The notes: generated by a model not told the origin, from the sequence alone. 64,000 nucleotides of DNA from Arthrobacter sp. B1805 (GCF_002929745.1 NZ_PJIQ01000016.1:1-64000), one strand, 5' to 3'. Shown: positions 26,534 to 36,860, numbered from the stretch's first letter. Numbers and translations are program-made.

Positions 26534-27262
26534 TCAGCCGGCAGGTGCGATCTGCGCGTAGAGGGCGGCGGGGTCATGAGCGAGGGAGGCCTTGACCATC
26601 GAACTCCACTCGTCGACGACGACTTCGATCGCACCCGCGGCGAGGCCGTCGAAGGAGGCGCGAGGCACGACCGCGGGATCGATCATCGGGCCGTCGTAAC
26701 CGGTCATGATGTCGGTGTCCGCCGCCCCGAGGTGAACACCCTGCACGAGGGTGCCCTGCGCCGCGAGGTCGAGGCGCACGCCATTCGTCATATTCCACTC
26801 GGCCGCCTTCGCGGCTGCGTACGCCCCGTTACCGGGGAAGGAGAACCACGACAGTGCCGACAGGACATTGACGACAGCGCCGCCTCCTGCCGCCGCGAGC
26901 GTCGGAGCGAATTCCCGGATCATGTCCAGGGTGCCCCAGAAGTGGGTGTCCATCTCGCGGCGAATGACGTCGAGGTCTCCCGTGACGAGAGGTGTCGCGG
27001 TGGAGATGCCGGCATTGTTGATCAGCAGCGTGACGTCGGTGGCCGTCCTCGCAGCAGCCACCACCGAGGCGTGGTCGGTGATGTCGAGCGAAAGTACCTC
27101 GACGCGGTCGAGGGCAGCGAGCTCACGCGCCTCTGCAGAGTCGGTGCGCCGTGCCGTGGCGTAGACCTTGCGGGCGCCGCGGGCGAGGAGCTCGTCGACG
27201 AAACGGCGGCCGATGCCGCGGTTGGCTCCTGTCACGAGGGCGACCTGATCGGTGATGTCCAT
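26534..27262 (-). CDS. Short-chain dehydrogenase/reductase
   Basis: The 242-residue classical SDR has the NAD(P)-binding TGANRGIGR at residues 13-21, NNAGIS in the middle and the active-site YAAAK with the upstream catalytic Ser in the SALSWFSF region. RR in TARRT after beta-2 suggests NADP preference. The substrate is unknown. The gene is divergent from a MerR-family regulator 110 bases away, an arrangement in which the regulator usually controls the enzyme in response to a small molecule or oxidant. It converges with the SorC regulator. Confidence 0.9.
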   Translation of the reverse strand: MDITDQVALVTGANRGIGRRFVDELLARGARKVYATARRTDSAEARELAALDRVEVLSLDITDHASVVAAARTATDVTLLINNAGISTATPLVTGDLDVIRREMDTHFWGTLDMIREFAPTLAAAGGGAVVNVLSALSWFSFPGNGAYAAAKAAEWNMTNGVRLDLAAQGTLVQGVHLGAADTDIMTGYDGPMIDPAVVPRASFDGLAAGAIEVVVDEWSSMVKASLAHDPAALYAQIAPAG

Positions 27263-27319
27263 GGGGCGTTCTCCATTCTCGCGGTCGGGCCTTGTGCCCG
27301 ACCTCTTCGGCTACGCTAG

Positions 27320-27336
27320 GACCTCACGTTGACGTC
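27320..27336. promoter_or_regulatory. Imperfect dyad between the SDR and MerR genes, possible MerR operator
   Basis: GACCTCA (27320-27326) and TGACGTC (27330-27336) are reverse complements with one mismatch around CGT. A TTGACG -35-like hexamer for the SDR gene overlaps it. MerR-family operators typically lie within promoter spacers, so the location fits. The -10 is not clear on either strand, so this is a weak call. Confidence 0.3.
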
Positions 27337-27371
27337 AAGGGCAAGTCTGCCCGTGAGGACGAGGAGCTCTC

Positions 27372-27764
27372 ATGCGCATCGGGGACATCGCCGAGCAGAC
27401 CGGAGTCAGCACCCGGGCACTTCGGTACTACGAGGAGCAGGGCCTGCTGTCCGCCGAGCGCACGGCACGAGGCCAGCGCGTGTACGAGGAGCCGGCGATC
27501 GAACGGGTCCAACTGATCCAGCAGCTTTTCGCGGCGGGACTCGCCAGCCGCACGATCGTCGAGCTGCTCCCGTGCGTCGACACCGGTGAGGCGAGCGAAG
27601 AGGCGCTCGCCCTGCTCCGACGGGAGCGCGATCGCATCACCGAGAGCATGGCCGAGCTCGAGAAGGCGCGGGCCCAGCTTGATCGGGTCATCGAGATTTC
27701 GCTCCACCCCACCCCCGAGCATTGCCCCGCGCTCCGCACCGAGACGGCACTGCGGCCGGCCTGA
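27372..27764 (+). CDS. MerR-family transcriptional regulator
   Basis: The 130-residue protein begins MRIGDIAEQTGVSTRALRYYEEQGLL, the MerR winged-helix signature. RTARGQRVYEEPAIERVQLIQQLFAAGL follows, and then a C-terminal coiled coil (about 75-110). The effector region has a single Cys at 67 and one at 121 near the end (HCPAL), but no Cys pattern of metal or 2Fe-2S sensors. It therefore probably senses an organic compound. AGGACGAGGAG precedes the ATG. It is divergent from the SDR gene, its likely target. Confidence 0.9.
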   Translation: MRIGDIAEQTGVSTRALRYYEEQGLLSAERTARGQRVYEEPAIERVQLIQQLFAAGLASRTIVELLPCVDTGEASEEALALLRRERDRITESMAELEKARAQLDRVIEISLHPTPEHCPALRTETALRPA

Positions 27765-28017
27765 GTCCAGCAGGCAGGCACCACAGCTTCGATTCTGGTT
27801 CCCTCGTGGGATTCCTGCGGGGGAACAGGTGACCGTCGTGGTCCGCTTCTGAATCGTCGCCGGTCCTTTCGTCGCCGCTGCCCTCGGCACCCTCTACGCA
27901 GAACGGGTAGTCCTTCTCTCACCGACGGATGCGCTCGAGCGCGCCGGCCCCGATGTCGGGGCGCCCCCGCGAAGGGACCGTGGCGGCCCGGTCTGCGGTC
28001 CTCGGTAGAGTTCCCTC

Positions 28018-28851
28018 ATGAGCTCCTCCGTTCCCCGCACCGCGCTCGCTGACGGCACCTCGATCGACGTCGTCGGGTACGGGGTCTACAAGGTTCCCCC
28101 CGCGGATACCGCCCGTCTCTGCTCGACGGCGCTCGAGGCCGGGTACCGGCTGCTCGACACCGCGGCCCTGTATGGCAACGAGGGCGGTGTCGGCGCCGCT
28201 GCCCGAGCCTACCTCGAGGCGGGCGACCGGTCCGACCTCTCCGTCACCTCGAAGGTATGGAACGACGACCACGGCTACGACGCCACTCTCCGCGCCTTCG
28301 ACGCGAGCATGGACCGGCTCGGGCTCGACCAGCTCGACTTCTACCTCATCCACTGGCCCTGCGCCTCCAGGGACCTGTACGCCGAGACGTGGCGGGCGCT
28401 CGTTCGGCTTCGCGACGAGGGCCGCGTCCGTTCCATCGGCGTCTCCAACTTCCAGCAGCCACACCTCGAGCGCCTGCTCGCCGAGACCGGCGTCGCACCG
28501 GTCCTCAACCAGGTCGAACTGCACCCCTACCTGCAGCAGCACGAGCTCCGCTGCTTCCATGAGGAGCACGGCATCGCCACGCAGGCGTGGAGCCCGCTCG
28601 GACGAGGCAACGTCCTCCTCGACCCGGACATCGGCCGTATCGCAGCGGACCTTGGCCGCACACCCGCGCAGGTTGTTCTCCGGTGGCATCTCCAGCACGG
28701 CATCCTGACTATCCCCAAGGCCAGCTCCCCCGAACGGATCGCGTCGAACCTCGACGTGTTCGGGTTCACGCTGGACGACGCACAGCTCGGGGTCCTCGAC
28801 GCGCTGGACCGCGACCAGCGATTCGGCTCGCACCCGGACAGGGTGGGCTGA
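28018..28851 (+). CDS. Aldo/keto reductase
   Basis: The 277-residue TIM-barrel NADPH oxidoreductase belongs to the 2,5-diketo-D-gluconate reductase type (AKR5-like). The catalytic tetrad is visible: Asp in GYRLLDTAALYGNEGGVG, Tyr in the same motif, Lys in VTSKVWNDDHGY, and His in FYLIHWPC. The cofactor loop IPKASSPERIASN near the C-terminus is typical. The physiological substrate is unknown. The stop TGA shares its A with the ATG of the next gene, so the aldo/keto reductase, hydrolase, glycosyltransferase and small protein form one coupled operon. Confidence 0.93.
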   Translation: MSSSVPRTALADGTSIDVVGYGVYKVPPADTARLCSTALEAGYRLLDTAALYGNEGGVGAAARAYLEAGDRSDLSVTSKVWNDDHGYDATLRAFDASMDRLGLDQLDFYLIHWPCASRDLYAETWRALVRLRDEGRVRSIGVSNFQQPHLERLLAETGVAPVLNQVELHPYLQQHELRCFHEEHGIATQAWSPLGRGNVLLDPDIGRIAADLGRTPAQVVLRWHLQHGILTIPKASSPERIASNLDVFGFTLDDAQLGVLDALDRDQRFGSHPDRVG

Positions 28852-29723
28852 TGCGGCAGGCTGTTCTACGGAACCTGCACTGGGAGGGTACGCTCCAGCG
28901 GGTCTGGGACTTCCCGGCGGTGGCCGGACCCGACGGCGGTAAGGCGACGACGATCACCATGGTGCACGGCTTCCGGGGTGACCATCACGGCCTGCTGCGC
29001 CTGGTCGAGGAACTACCCCGTCACAGGGTGATCCTCCCCGATCTTCCGGGCTTCGGCCAGGGGCAGGAACTGCCCGGCACGCACGATGTGTCAACCTACG
29101 CCCGATTCATCTCGGACTGCCTGCGGAAGCTCGCGCCGGAGCCGCGCGTGCTGCTCGGTCATTCCTTCGGCTCGATCGTGGCGGCCGAGGCCGCTGCGCT
29201 CGCCCCGGACCTCGCGTCCGTCCTCGTGCTCGTCAATCCCATCAGCGCGCCCGCGCTCGAGGGGCCGAGCCGCACAGCTTCCCGTGTCGCGGAGGGGTAC
29301 TACGTCGCGGCCGATCGCCTCCCCGAAGCCGCGGGCCGCGCACTCCTCGCGCATCCGCTGATCGTGCGCGCCATGAGCGTCTTCATGGCCAAGACGAAGG
29401 ACCGAACATTGCGCCGATGGATCCACGGCCAGCATGACGCGTACTTCAGTTCCTTCGCCAGCCGACGCGTGGTGCTCGAGGCGTTCCGCGCTTCGATCTC
29501 CGGCACGGTCAGGGACCGTGCGCAGGAACTCACGATGCCCGTGCTCCTCATCGCGGCGGAGAAGGATGACATCGGCTCCGTCGCGAGCCAGCGCGAGCTC
29601 GCGGCCCTGGTGCCCGACTCCGTCCTCGAGGTCCTGCCCGGTGTGGGGCACCTCGTCCACTACGAGAAGCCGCGCGAGGCGGCACGCCTCATCGAGACCT
29701 TCCTGGAGACCACGCCCGCATGA
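28851..29723 (+). CDS. Alpha/beta hydrolase
   Basis: The 290-residue alpha/beta-fold hydrolase has an oxyanion region around TMVHGFRGDHHG, the nucleophile elbow GHSFGS (Ser about 104), an acid in the LLIAAEKDDIGSV segment and a catalytic His in LPGVGHLVHYEKP near the C-terminus. The substrate is unknown; the fold covers esterases, lipases and many others. It starts one base after the end of the aldo/keto reductase frame and overlaps the following glycosyltransferase by four bases. This tight coupling with a glycosyltransferase suggests a shared pathway, perhaps lipid or glycoconjugate modification, but that is inference. Confidence 0.9.
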   Translation: MRQAVLRNLHWEGTLQRVWDFPAVAGPDGGKATTITMVHGFRGDHHGLLRLVEELPRHRVILPDLPGFGQGQELPGTHDVSTYARFISDCLRKLAPEPRVLLGHSFGSIVAAEAAALAPDLASVLVLVNPISAPALEGPSRTASRVAEGYYVAADRLPEAAGRALLAHPLIVRAMSVFMAKTKDRTLRRWIHGQHDAYFSSFASRRVVLEAFRASISGTVRDRAQELTMPVLLIAAEKDDIGSVASQRELAALVPDSVLEVLPGVGHLVHYEKPREAARLIETFLETTPA

Positions 29724-30832
29724 AGATCCTGTTCGACGCCCGCTTCACACGTACCGACCATCACGACGGCATCAGCCGATACGGAGCGAGCCTGATCGCC
29801 GCGCTCGCCGAGACGGACGACGTCGTGATGCTGATCAGCGATCCCCGTCAGCTCGCACTCCTGCCCGAGGTGCCCTCGGTGCTGATCAACAGCCCGCTCT
29901 CCCCCGCGGAAGTATTCGTGGCGCGGCGCATCAACCGGATGAAGCCCGACGTCGTCGTGTCCCCCATGCAGACCATGGGATCAGCGGGGCGCCACTACCC
30001 GCTGATCCTCACGCTCCACGACCTCATCTACTACCAAAATCCGACACCGCCGTCGTTCCTCCCGCTGCCGGTCCGCCTCCTCTGGAGGCTCTACCACCTC
30101 GCCTACTGGCCGCAGCGACTGCTGCTCAACCGGGCGGACGTCGTCGCCACCATCTCCGACACCACGGCCGCTCTGATCCGGAAGCACCGGCTCACGCATC
30201 GTCCGGTCATGCTCGTGGGCAACGCACCCCAGCCGACCGAGCGCCGCCGCGATCCGGAGGCGCCGAGGTCGTCGTCCCTGCTCTACATGGGCTCGTTCAT
30301 GCCGTACAAGAACGTCGAGACACTCGTCCGCGCGATGGCCCTGCTCCCCGGGCACACGCTCCACCTGCTGAGCCGCATCGCGCCGGACCGCCAGGCAGAA
30401 CTCACGGCGTTCGCACCCGAGGACGGGCGGATGGCCTTCCACGGCGGTGTCTCTGACGCCGAGTACCAGGACCTCCTCGCCGACTGCACGGCTCTCGTCA
30501 CGCTGTCCAGGGCCGAGGGCTACGGGCTGCCCATCATCGAGGCGATGGCCACGGGTACGCCGGTCGTCGCCAGCGACATCCCGATCTTCCGCGAGGTCGG
30601 CGGGGAGGCAGCCCTGTTCGTGGACCCGGACGACCCCGCCGCCGTGGCGGCGGCTGTCCTCGCGCTGGAGGATCCGACCCGGTGGGCCGAGGCGTCCGCC
30701 GCAGGGCTCGAACGGGCATCCACCTATTCGTGGGCTACGTCCGCCGGACAGCTCCGGCTGGCATGCGAGCGCGCGATCGCGGAGCACGGGCGGCGACGCC
30801 GTCGCCGTGCCGGCGGTCAGGGGAGGGCCTGA
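29720..30832 (+). CDS. Glycosyltransferase family 4 (GT4)
   Basis: The 370-residue GT-B fold protein has an N-terminal acceptor domain beginning MKILFDARFTRTDHHDGISRY. The C-terminal donor domain contains SLLYMGSFMPYKNVETLVRAM, then LTLSRAEGYGLPIIEAMATG (the EX7E-type motif, E and E flanking GLPIIEA) and VVASDIPIFREVGGEAALFVDPDD. These match retaining nucleotide-sugar glycosyltransferases. The acceptor could be a lipid or glycan and cannot be deduced. It overlaps the hydrolase gene (ATGA) and is followed with no gap by a small gene. Confidence 0.92.
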   Translation: MKILFDARFTRTDHHDGISRYGASLIAALAETDDVVMLISDPRQLALLPEVPSVLINSPLSPAEVFVARRINRMKPDVVVSPMQTMGSAGRHYPLILTLHDLIYYQNPTPPSFLPLPVRLLWRLYHLAYWPQRLLLNRADVVATISDTTAALIRKHRLTHRPVMLVGNAPQPTERRRDPEAPRSSSLLYMGSFMPYKNVETLVRAMALLPGHTLHLLSRIAPDRQAELTAFAPEDGRMAFHGGVSDAEYQDLLADCTALVTLSRAEGYGLPIIEAMATGTPVVASDIPIFREVGGEAALFVDPDDPAAVAAAVLALEDPTRWAEASAAGLERASTYSWATSAGQLRLACERAIAEHGRRRRRRAGGQGRA

Positions 30833-31132
30833 ATGGCGGATCTCCAGTGCCCCGCGACGGCGGTGCTGCTCGACGAAGCCGCGGACCCTCCGCCGTGGCT
30901 GAAGGACCTGAGGATCGCCGGGCGGTTCAGGGCCCGAGACAGCCGATCGGTCGTGTCGCTCGTCGACGAGACGGCCGATCTGTACCGCGGGGAGACGTTC
31001 GTGGTCGCCGCGCCCTCACCCGCGGTCGAGGAGGCGTTGCGCTACCGCGGCATCGACGCCTCGGCGCCGCTTGTCATCGAGATCGATTCGGACGGCTGGC
31101 GTCGCCCCGCTCCGGGCGCGGGCAGGCGCTGA
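30833..31132 (+). CDS. Small hypothetical protein coupled to the GT4 gene
   Basis: The 99-residue soluble protein begins immediately after the glycosyltransferase stop. It has no signal peptide or membrane helix. Its sequence (TAVLLDEAADPPPWLKDLR, VVSLVDETADLYRGETFVVAAP, APLVIEIDSDGWRRP) has a regular beta-alpha alternation but no motif I recognise. Coupling to the GT4 gene suggests an accessory role in the same pathway. It ends ten bases from the convergent priA stop. Confidence 0.65.
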   Translation: MADLQCPATAVLLDEAADPPPWLKDLRIAGRFRARDSRSVVSLVDETADLYRGETFVVAAPSPAVEEALRYRGIDASAPLVIEIDSDGWRRPAPGAGRR

Positions 31133-31142
31133 GCCGAGACAG

Positions 31143-33368
31143 CTACAGGACGTCCAGCGCATCGAGCCTGATGTGGACAGGCTCTCCCGTGCGCTTGGCG
31201 GACAGTGCGGCCCGGCGAGCCCTCAGCTGCCGCGTGATGCCCGCGGCGGCGCGGTAGGGGAAGAACAGGAGCACGCGGTGGCTGCCGTGCCCAGCCAGGG
31301 CGTCCGTGGATGCCGGACCGGTCCGGTCGCTCGGGCGCCTGGCATCCGCACCTGCACGCACTGCGAGCAGGGCTTCCCGTCGTATGTCGGGGGGCACGGG
31401 CGCCGGCCCGACGACGCGGGCCGCACCCTCGAGGTCGACCCCTTCGAGGAAGTGCTTGAGCGTTTCGCGGCTACCGGTCAGCACCGCGTACCTCACGGCC
31501 GGTGGAAGGCCGAGCTCGTGTCGCTCGGCGAGTTCGCGCGAAGCGGCTCCGGCCGGATCCCAGCGGACGAGGTGCCCCACCGCGACGTCGTCGTCACCCG
31601 TAATCACCACGGTGCCGCCCTCCGACGACGGCCTCGCGAGGATAGCGGCGGAGAACCAGCGACGCAGTGCGTCCTCTCCCGCGCGCAGCGACTCGCGGCT
31701 CAGGAGCGCGTTGCCATCGAGCAGGATCACCGCGGCGTACCCTCCTGGCGCGACGGGCTCGGCGCCCGGGGTCGCCACGACGACGGCGGGCGCATCCTTC
31801 ACGGTGTCGACGATGTGCTCACCTGCCGAGGAGACCACCGGTACACCGGGAAACGCCCTGCCCAGTTCCTCCGCGGTCCGGATGGCGCCTGCGACGGTTG
31901 CACGAACCCTCGTACCTCCGCACTCCGCGCATGACCAGTGGTTGTCCGGGCGTGCGCACCACCGGCACGTCAGGGGGGCGTTCCGGACCGCCTGCGCCAA
32001 CGGTCCCGCGCACACGGAGCAGCGCGCCGGATGGCGGCACCGGTTGCAGGCCAGAGCGGGAGAGAAGCCGGTGCGCGCAACCTGCAGCAGGACCGGTCCG
32101 CGCTTCAGGCCGGCCTGCGCCGCCGCCCAGGCGGCATGCGGTATCCGCGCCTGTGCGGCGAGCGGGTCCCGTTCCATCTGATAGGCATCAGCGGCGTGCA
32201 CGACGCGGGCCGTGGCCCGGCGCACTTCCGTGCGGTCGGCCTGGATGGCGTGCGCCCACCCCGTGTCGACGAGCCGCTGGGCTTCGGTGCTGCGGGCGAA
32301 CGACGAGAGCAGCATCGCCGCCCCCTCCTGCTCCGCTCGGAGCAGCGCCACGTCGCGGACGTGCTGGTACGGTGCGCGCTGTTCCAGGTGCTGGTCGTCG
32401 CCGTCGTCCCAGACGCAGATGAGTCCGAGATCGCGCACCGGCGCATACGCCGCGGACCGGGTACCGACGGCGACCGTCGCCTCGCCGTGCAGGATCCGCA
32501 GGAAGTTACGGTAGCGCGGCGTCGCTCCGTCCTCCGCCGTCAGCCGTGCCACCGCCGGAGCACCGAGTCTTCCGATGAGCGCCGCCTCGACGCGCGCGAG
32601 GTCGCGCTGGTCCGGGACGACGACGACGGAGCCGCGCCCGGACGCGGACGCTTCCGCCACGGCATCCGCGATCTCCTCCGTCCACGCCATGCTGCCGAAC
32701 CCTCCGAGGCTCGTGAGGACCGCCCGCGGAGACTCCCCCGCCCGGAGATGCTGGAGGTAGGCGGGGCCGTTCGGGTAGCGGCGGAAGCTGCCCGACGGGG
32801 ACGGCGCCCCAGCTACGGCGGCACTCTCCCTGGGAAGGACCCGACCCGCGGCAGGCCCGGGTGGCAACTGGTCGGAGGCCGGCGAGGGAGCGGCTGTCGC
32901 TGCAACGGACCGCACGACGAATTCGGCCTCGACCCGAGCCATCCGCGGAGGCACGGCCGAGCGCAGCACATCGCTCACCGTTCCGACCGACCGTTCGGCG
33001 ACAGCAGCCGCAAGGGCGAGGATCTCGGGGGCCAGCACCTGCTGGGGCGAGACGATCTTTCCCAACGGCAGGAGCGTCGCCGTCGTACTGGCGTCCGCTA
33101 CCCGCTGGGTCAGGAACCCGGAGTGCTCACGACCGGCGAAGCGCACCTTGACCCGGACGCCGGGCTGCGCCTCCGCGTCCATGTCCGCGGGCACCGCATA
33201 GTCGAAGAACCGGTCGAGGTGCGGCAACTGGGCGTCCAGGATGACGCGGGCGACCGGCAGGGACGCCGCCCGCTCCGGATCGGCCTGCGGCAGCTTCGCG
33301 GCGCCGAAACCGTGCAACAGGGAGAGCTGCCCGCTCGAGCCGGTCGTGTCGTGCTTCGTCTCCGTCAT
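31143..33368 (-). CDS. priA: Primosomal protein N' (PriA), helicase-motif-deficient
   Basis: PriA restarts stalled replication forks. The 741-residue protein keeps the N-terminal 3'-DNA-binding domain (residues 40-130: VARVILDAQLPHLDRFFDYAVP). It also keeps the cysteine-rich zinc region at 441-484 (CNRCRHPARCSVC, CRWC, CAEC). The Walker A is replaced by TSLGGFGSMAWTE (219-231), with no GKT, and the usual DEEH is replaced by WDDGDD (320-325). It therefore cannot hydrolyse ATP as a helicase. Loss of these motifs is typical of actinobacterial PriA. It is the last gene of the mihF-gmk-rpoZ-coaBC-metK-priA run. Confidence 0.93.
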   Translation of the reverse strand: MTETKHDTTGSSGQLSLLHGFGAAKLPQADPERAASLPVARVILDAQLPHLDRFFDYAVPADMDAEAQPGVRVKVRFAGREHSGFLTQRVADASTTATLLPLGKIVSPQQVLAPEILALAAAVAERSVGTVSDVLRSAVPPRMARVEAEFVVRSVAATAAPSPASDQLPPGPAAGRVLPRESAAVAGAPSPSGSFRRYPNGPAYLQHLRAGESPRAVLTSLGGFGSMAWTEEIADAVAEASASGRGSVVVVPDQRDLARVEAALIGRLGAPAVARLTAEDGATPRYRNFLRILHGEATVAVGTRSAAYAPVRDLGLICVWDDGDDQHLEQRAPYQHVRDVALLRAEQEGAAMLLSSFARSTEAQRLVDTGWAHAIQADRTEVRRATARVVHAADAYQMERDPLAAQARIPHAAWAAAQAGLKRGPVLLQVARTGFSPALACNRCRHPARCSVCAGPLAQAVRNAPLTCRWCARPDNHWSCAECGGTRVRATVAGAIRTAEELGRAFPGVPVVSSAGEHIVDTVKDAPAVVVATPGAEPVAPGGYAAVILLDGNALLSRESLRAGEDALRRWFSAAILARPSSEGGTVVITGDDDVAVGHLVRWDPAGAASRELAERHELGLPPAVRYAVLTGSRETLKHFLEGVDLEGAARVVGPAPVPPDIRREALLAVRAGADARRPSDRTGPASTDALAGHGSHRVLLFFPYRAAAGITRQLRARRAALSAKRTGEPVHIRLDALDVL

Positions 33369-33409
33369 GATGCTGCAGCCTCCGGGATGCGGGAACCGTT
33401 CCTCCCGCC

Positions 33410-34621
<1,212 letters not shown>

Positions 34622-34750
34622 GTGCTCACTCTACTTGGTCGGAAGGACAGTCCGGCGGGAGCTCCCGGACGGAGGCGCCCGACGACGTCGTGCGACGCGG
34701 CGTGACACCGCGTGACCGGCAGGGACCCCGAACCTGTTCCGGACCGGTTC

Positions 34751-35965
34751 TCAGCGGACCAGCAGCTTCGCCGCGTGATCGATCACGGCGTCCGCGACGG
34801 CTCGCTTGGATCCCCGGACGAGTGCGGATTCGAAGCCGTCGGCGCCGAGGAGGGTGACCTCGTTCGCGTCCTCGCCGAACACGCGGTCAGAACCGACGAC
34901 ATTGAGCACCAGGAGATCGCAGCCCTTGCGTGCCAGCTTCGCGCGGGCATGCGTGAGGGGGTTCGCCGTCGCGTCCCCCGTCTCGGCCGCGAACCCCACG
35001 ATGACCAGTGGCTCGGCTCTCCCTTCGCGGGAGAGCACTGCTTCGCGGAGCACATCCGGGTTGCGGACCAGGGTGATCACGGGATCGTTGCCGTCGTCGT
35101 CCTTCTTGATCTTGGTGGCGACCACCTCGGCCGGACGGAAATCGGCGACCGCGGCCGCCATCACGAGCACGTCCGTGGTGGGAAGCTCCCCGAGTACGGC
35201 GTCGCGCAGCTGGAGCGCCGATTCGACCCGGACGACGTCGCAGCCGACCGGTGGCGCCACCTCTGCATGCGCGAGGACGAGGGTCACGTGCGCGCCCTCG
35301 GCCAGCGCCGCTTCCGCGAGGGCCATACCCTGCTTGCCCGAGGACCGGTTGCCGAGGAAGCGCACGGGATCGAGCGCTTCGCGGGTGCCTCCGGCGGAGA
35401 TCGTGACGCGCTTCCCCTGGAGGCTGCCGGGACCGCCACGGCGTGCGGCGACGGCCATCGCAGCAGCGAAGATGTCCTCCGGTTCCGGCAGCCTGCCCGG
35501 ACCGGAGTCCGCACCGGTGAGCCGGCCGGACGCCGGCTCGATGATCGTGACGCCGCGCTCGCGGAGGGTCTCGACATTGGCCCGGGTGGCAGCATGCTGC
35601 CACATCTCGGTGTGCATGGCGGGCGCCATCACGACGGGGCCATGAGCCATGAGGAGCGTACCGGTCAGGAGGTCGTTCGCCAGCCCCGCAGCTGCGCGGG
35701 CCATGACGTCGGCCGTGGCGGGGGCGACGACGATGAGATCGGCCTCATGGCCCAACCGCACGTGGTTCACCTTGTCGACGTCGTCCCAGACGCTGTTGCT
35801 CACGGGGTTGCCCGAGAGAGCCTCCCAGGTGGCCGTCCCGACGAAGCGCGTGGCCGCGTCCGTCGGGATGACCGTGACGTCATGTCCGGACTCCTTGAAA
35901 AGACGGAGGAGGGATGCTGCCTTGTAGGCTGCGATCCCTCCTCCGACCCCGAGTACTATGCGCAC
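34751..35965 (-). CDS. coaBC: Bifunctional phosphopantothenoylcysteine decarboxylase/phosphopantothenate-cysteine ligase
   Basis: The enzyme performs two steps of coenzyme A synthesis: ligation of cysteine to 4'-phosphopantothenate, then decarboxylation. The 404-residue protein has the FMN-binding CoaC half (about 1-180: GVGGGIAAYKAASLLR, PAMHTEMWQH and the PASG motif in IIEPASGRLTGADSGPGR). The CoaB half (about 190-404) has VTISAGGTREALDPVRFLGN, SSGKQGMALA and MAAAVADFRP. The GTG start is 22 bases after rpoZ, consistent with one transcript. Confidence 0.96.
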   Translation of the reverse strand: MRIVLGVGGGIAAYKAASLLRLFKESGHDVTVIPTDAATRFVGTATWEALSGNPVSNSVWDDVDKVNHVRLGHEADLIVVAPATADVMARAAAGLANDLLTGTLLMAHGPVVMAPAMHTEMWQHAATRANVETLRERGVTIIEPASGRLTGADSGPGRLPEPEDIFAAAMAVAARRGGPGSLQGKRVTISAGGTREALDPVRFLGNRSSGKQGMALAEAALAEGAHVTLVLAHAEVAPPVGCDVVRVESALQLRDAVLGELPTTDVLVMAAAVADFRPAEVVATKIKKDDDGNDPVITLVRNPDVLREAVLSREGRAEPLVIVGFAAETGDATANPLTHARAKLARKGCDLLVLNVVGSDRVFGEDANEVTLLGADGFESALVRGSKRAVADAVIDHAAKLLVR

Positions 35966-35987
35966 GGGTTGCCTGTTGCCCGCTGTG

Positions 35988-36248
35988 CTATTCGGACTGT
36001 TCCATGGGCGATGACACGAGCATGCCCTCGTTGATCTCGCGCAGTGCGATGGAGAGCGGCTTTTCGTTCAGCTTCGTGTCGACGAGCGGACCGACGTACT
36101 CGAAAAGGCCCTCGTGGAGCTGCGAGTAGTACGCGTTGATCTGGCGGGCGCGCTTGGCACCGTAGATCACGAGGGCGTACTTCGAGTCCGAGGCCTCCAG
36201 CAGAGAGTCGATCGGCGGGTTGATGATGCCTTCGGGCTGAGTTGACAC
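35988..36248 (-). CDS. rpoZ: DNA-directed RNA polymerase subunit omega
   Basis: The 86-residue protein has the omega pattern: [30 protein letters not shown], with the conserved Lys-Arg-Ala-Arg-Gln. [17 protein letters not shown] follows near the C-terminus. Omega binds the beta-prime subunit and assists assembly of RNA polymerase. The start is GTG. It sits between gmk and coaBC, its conserved position in actinobacteria. Confidence 0.95.
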   Translation of the reverse strand: MSTQPEGIINPPIDSLLEASDSKYALVIYGAKRARQINAYYSQLHEGLFEYVGPLVDTKLNEKPLSIALREINEGMLVSSPMEQSE

Positions 36249-36290
36249 AGATTCTCCAAATATTAGGCGGAACGGCTGCTACAGGGCTTG

Positions 36291-36860
36291 TCAGCGCTGC
36301 AGCGGGCGCAGTCCCATCAGTGATACGAGCTCGTCTGCCGCATGCTCCACGGTGTCGTTGACGACGGTGTGGTTGAATTCCGGCTCGGCGGCAAGTTCCA
36401 GTTTAGCGGTTTCCAGCCGTTGCTGCTGTTCCTCCGGTGTTTCGGTACCGCGGCCCACGAGCCGGCGCACCATTTCCTCCCAGCTGGGAGGAGCAAGGAA
36501 GACGAAGTTCGCCTCGGGCATGGTCTCCTTGACCTGCCGCGCGCCCTGCAGATCGATTTCCAACAGGACGGTCCGCCCCTCGTCCATCGCGGCCTGGACG
36601 GTACTGCGCAGCGTGCCGTAGCGATTGCGGCCGTGGACCACGGCCCACTCCAGCAGCTGGCCCTCGGCGATGAGCTGGTCGAACTCGTCCGAGGACACGA
36701 AGAAGTAGTGCACCCCGTGCACCTCGCCAGGGCGCGGCGGGCGGGTGGTCGCCGAGACGGAGAGCCACACGTCCGGGTAGTTGTCCCGGATATAGGTCGA
36801 GACGGTGCCCTTGCCGACCGCCGTCGGGCCTGCGAGGACTGTCAGCCGGGGCTGTGACAC
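36291..36860 (-). CDS. gmk: Guanylate kinase
   Basis: Gmk phosphorylates GMP to GDP. The protein has 189 residues from the GTG at 36860. The P-loop is GPTAVGKGT (about residues 10-18), followed by [19 protein letters not shown], the GMP-binding segment. [32 protein letters not shown] and [16 protein letters not shown] complete the family sequence. An open frame extends 78 codons upstream, but that stretch overlaps mihF and has no homology. GGAA precedes the GTG by about six bases. It lies ten bases after the mihF stop. Confidence 0.97.
   Translation of the reverse strand: MSQPRLTVLAGPTAVGKGTVSTYIRDNYPDVWLSVSATTRPPRPGEVHGVHYFFVSSDEFDQLIAEGQLLEWAVVHGRNRYGTLRSTVQAAMDEGRTVLLEIDLQGARQVKETMPEANFVFLAPPSWEEMVRRLVGRGTETPEEQQQRLETAKLELAAEPEFNHTVVNDTVEHAADELVSLMGLRPLQR

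Noticed and set aside
27784-27990. Stop-broken frame reading IVAGPFVAAALGTLYAERVVLL after the MerR gene
   Set aside because: It looks hydrophobic and faintly gene-like, but it is short, has stops on both sides, no start with a ribosome-binding site, and no identifiable family. It may be chance.
34622-34750. SAM riboswitch before metK
   Set aside because: The spacer lacks any SAM-I, SAM-II or SAM-IV core; only a small GGAGCTCC-centred dyad is present.
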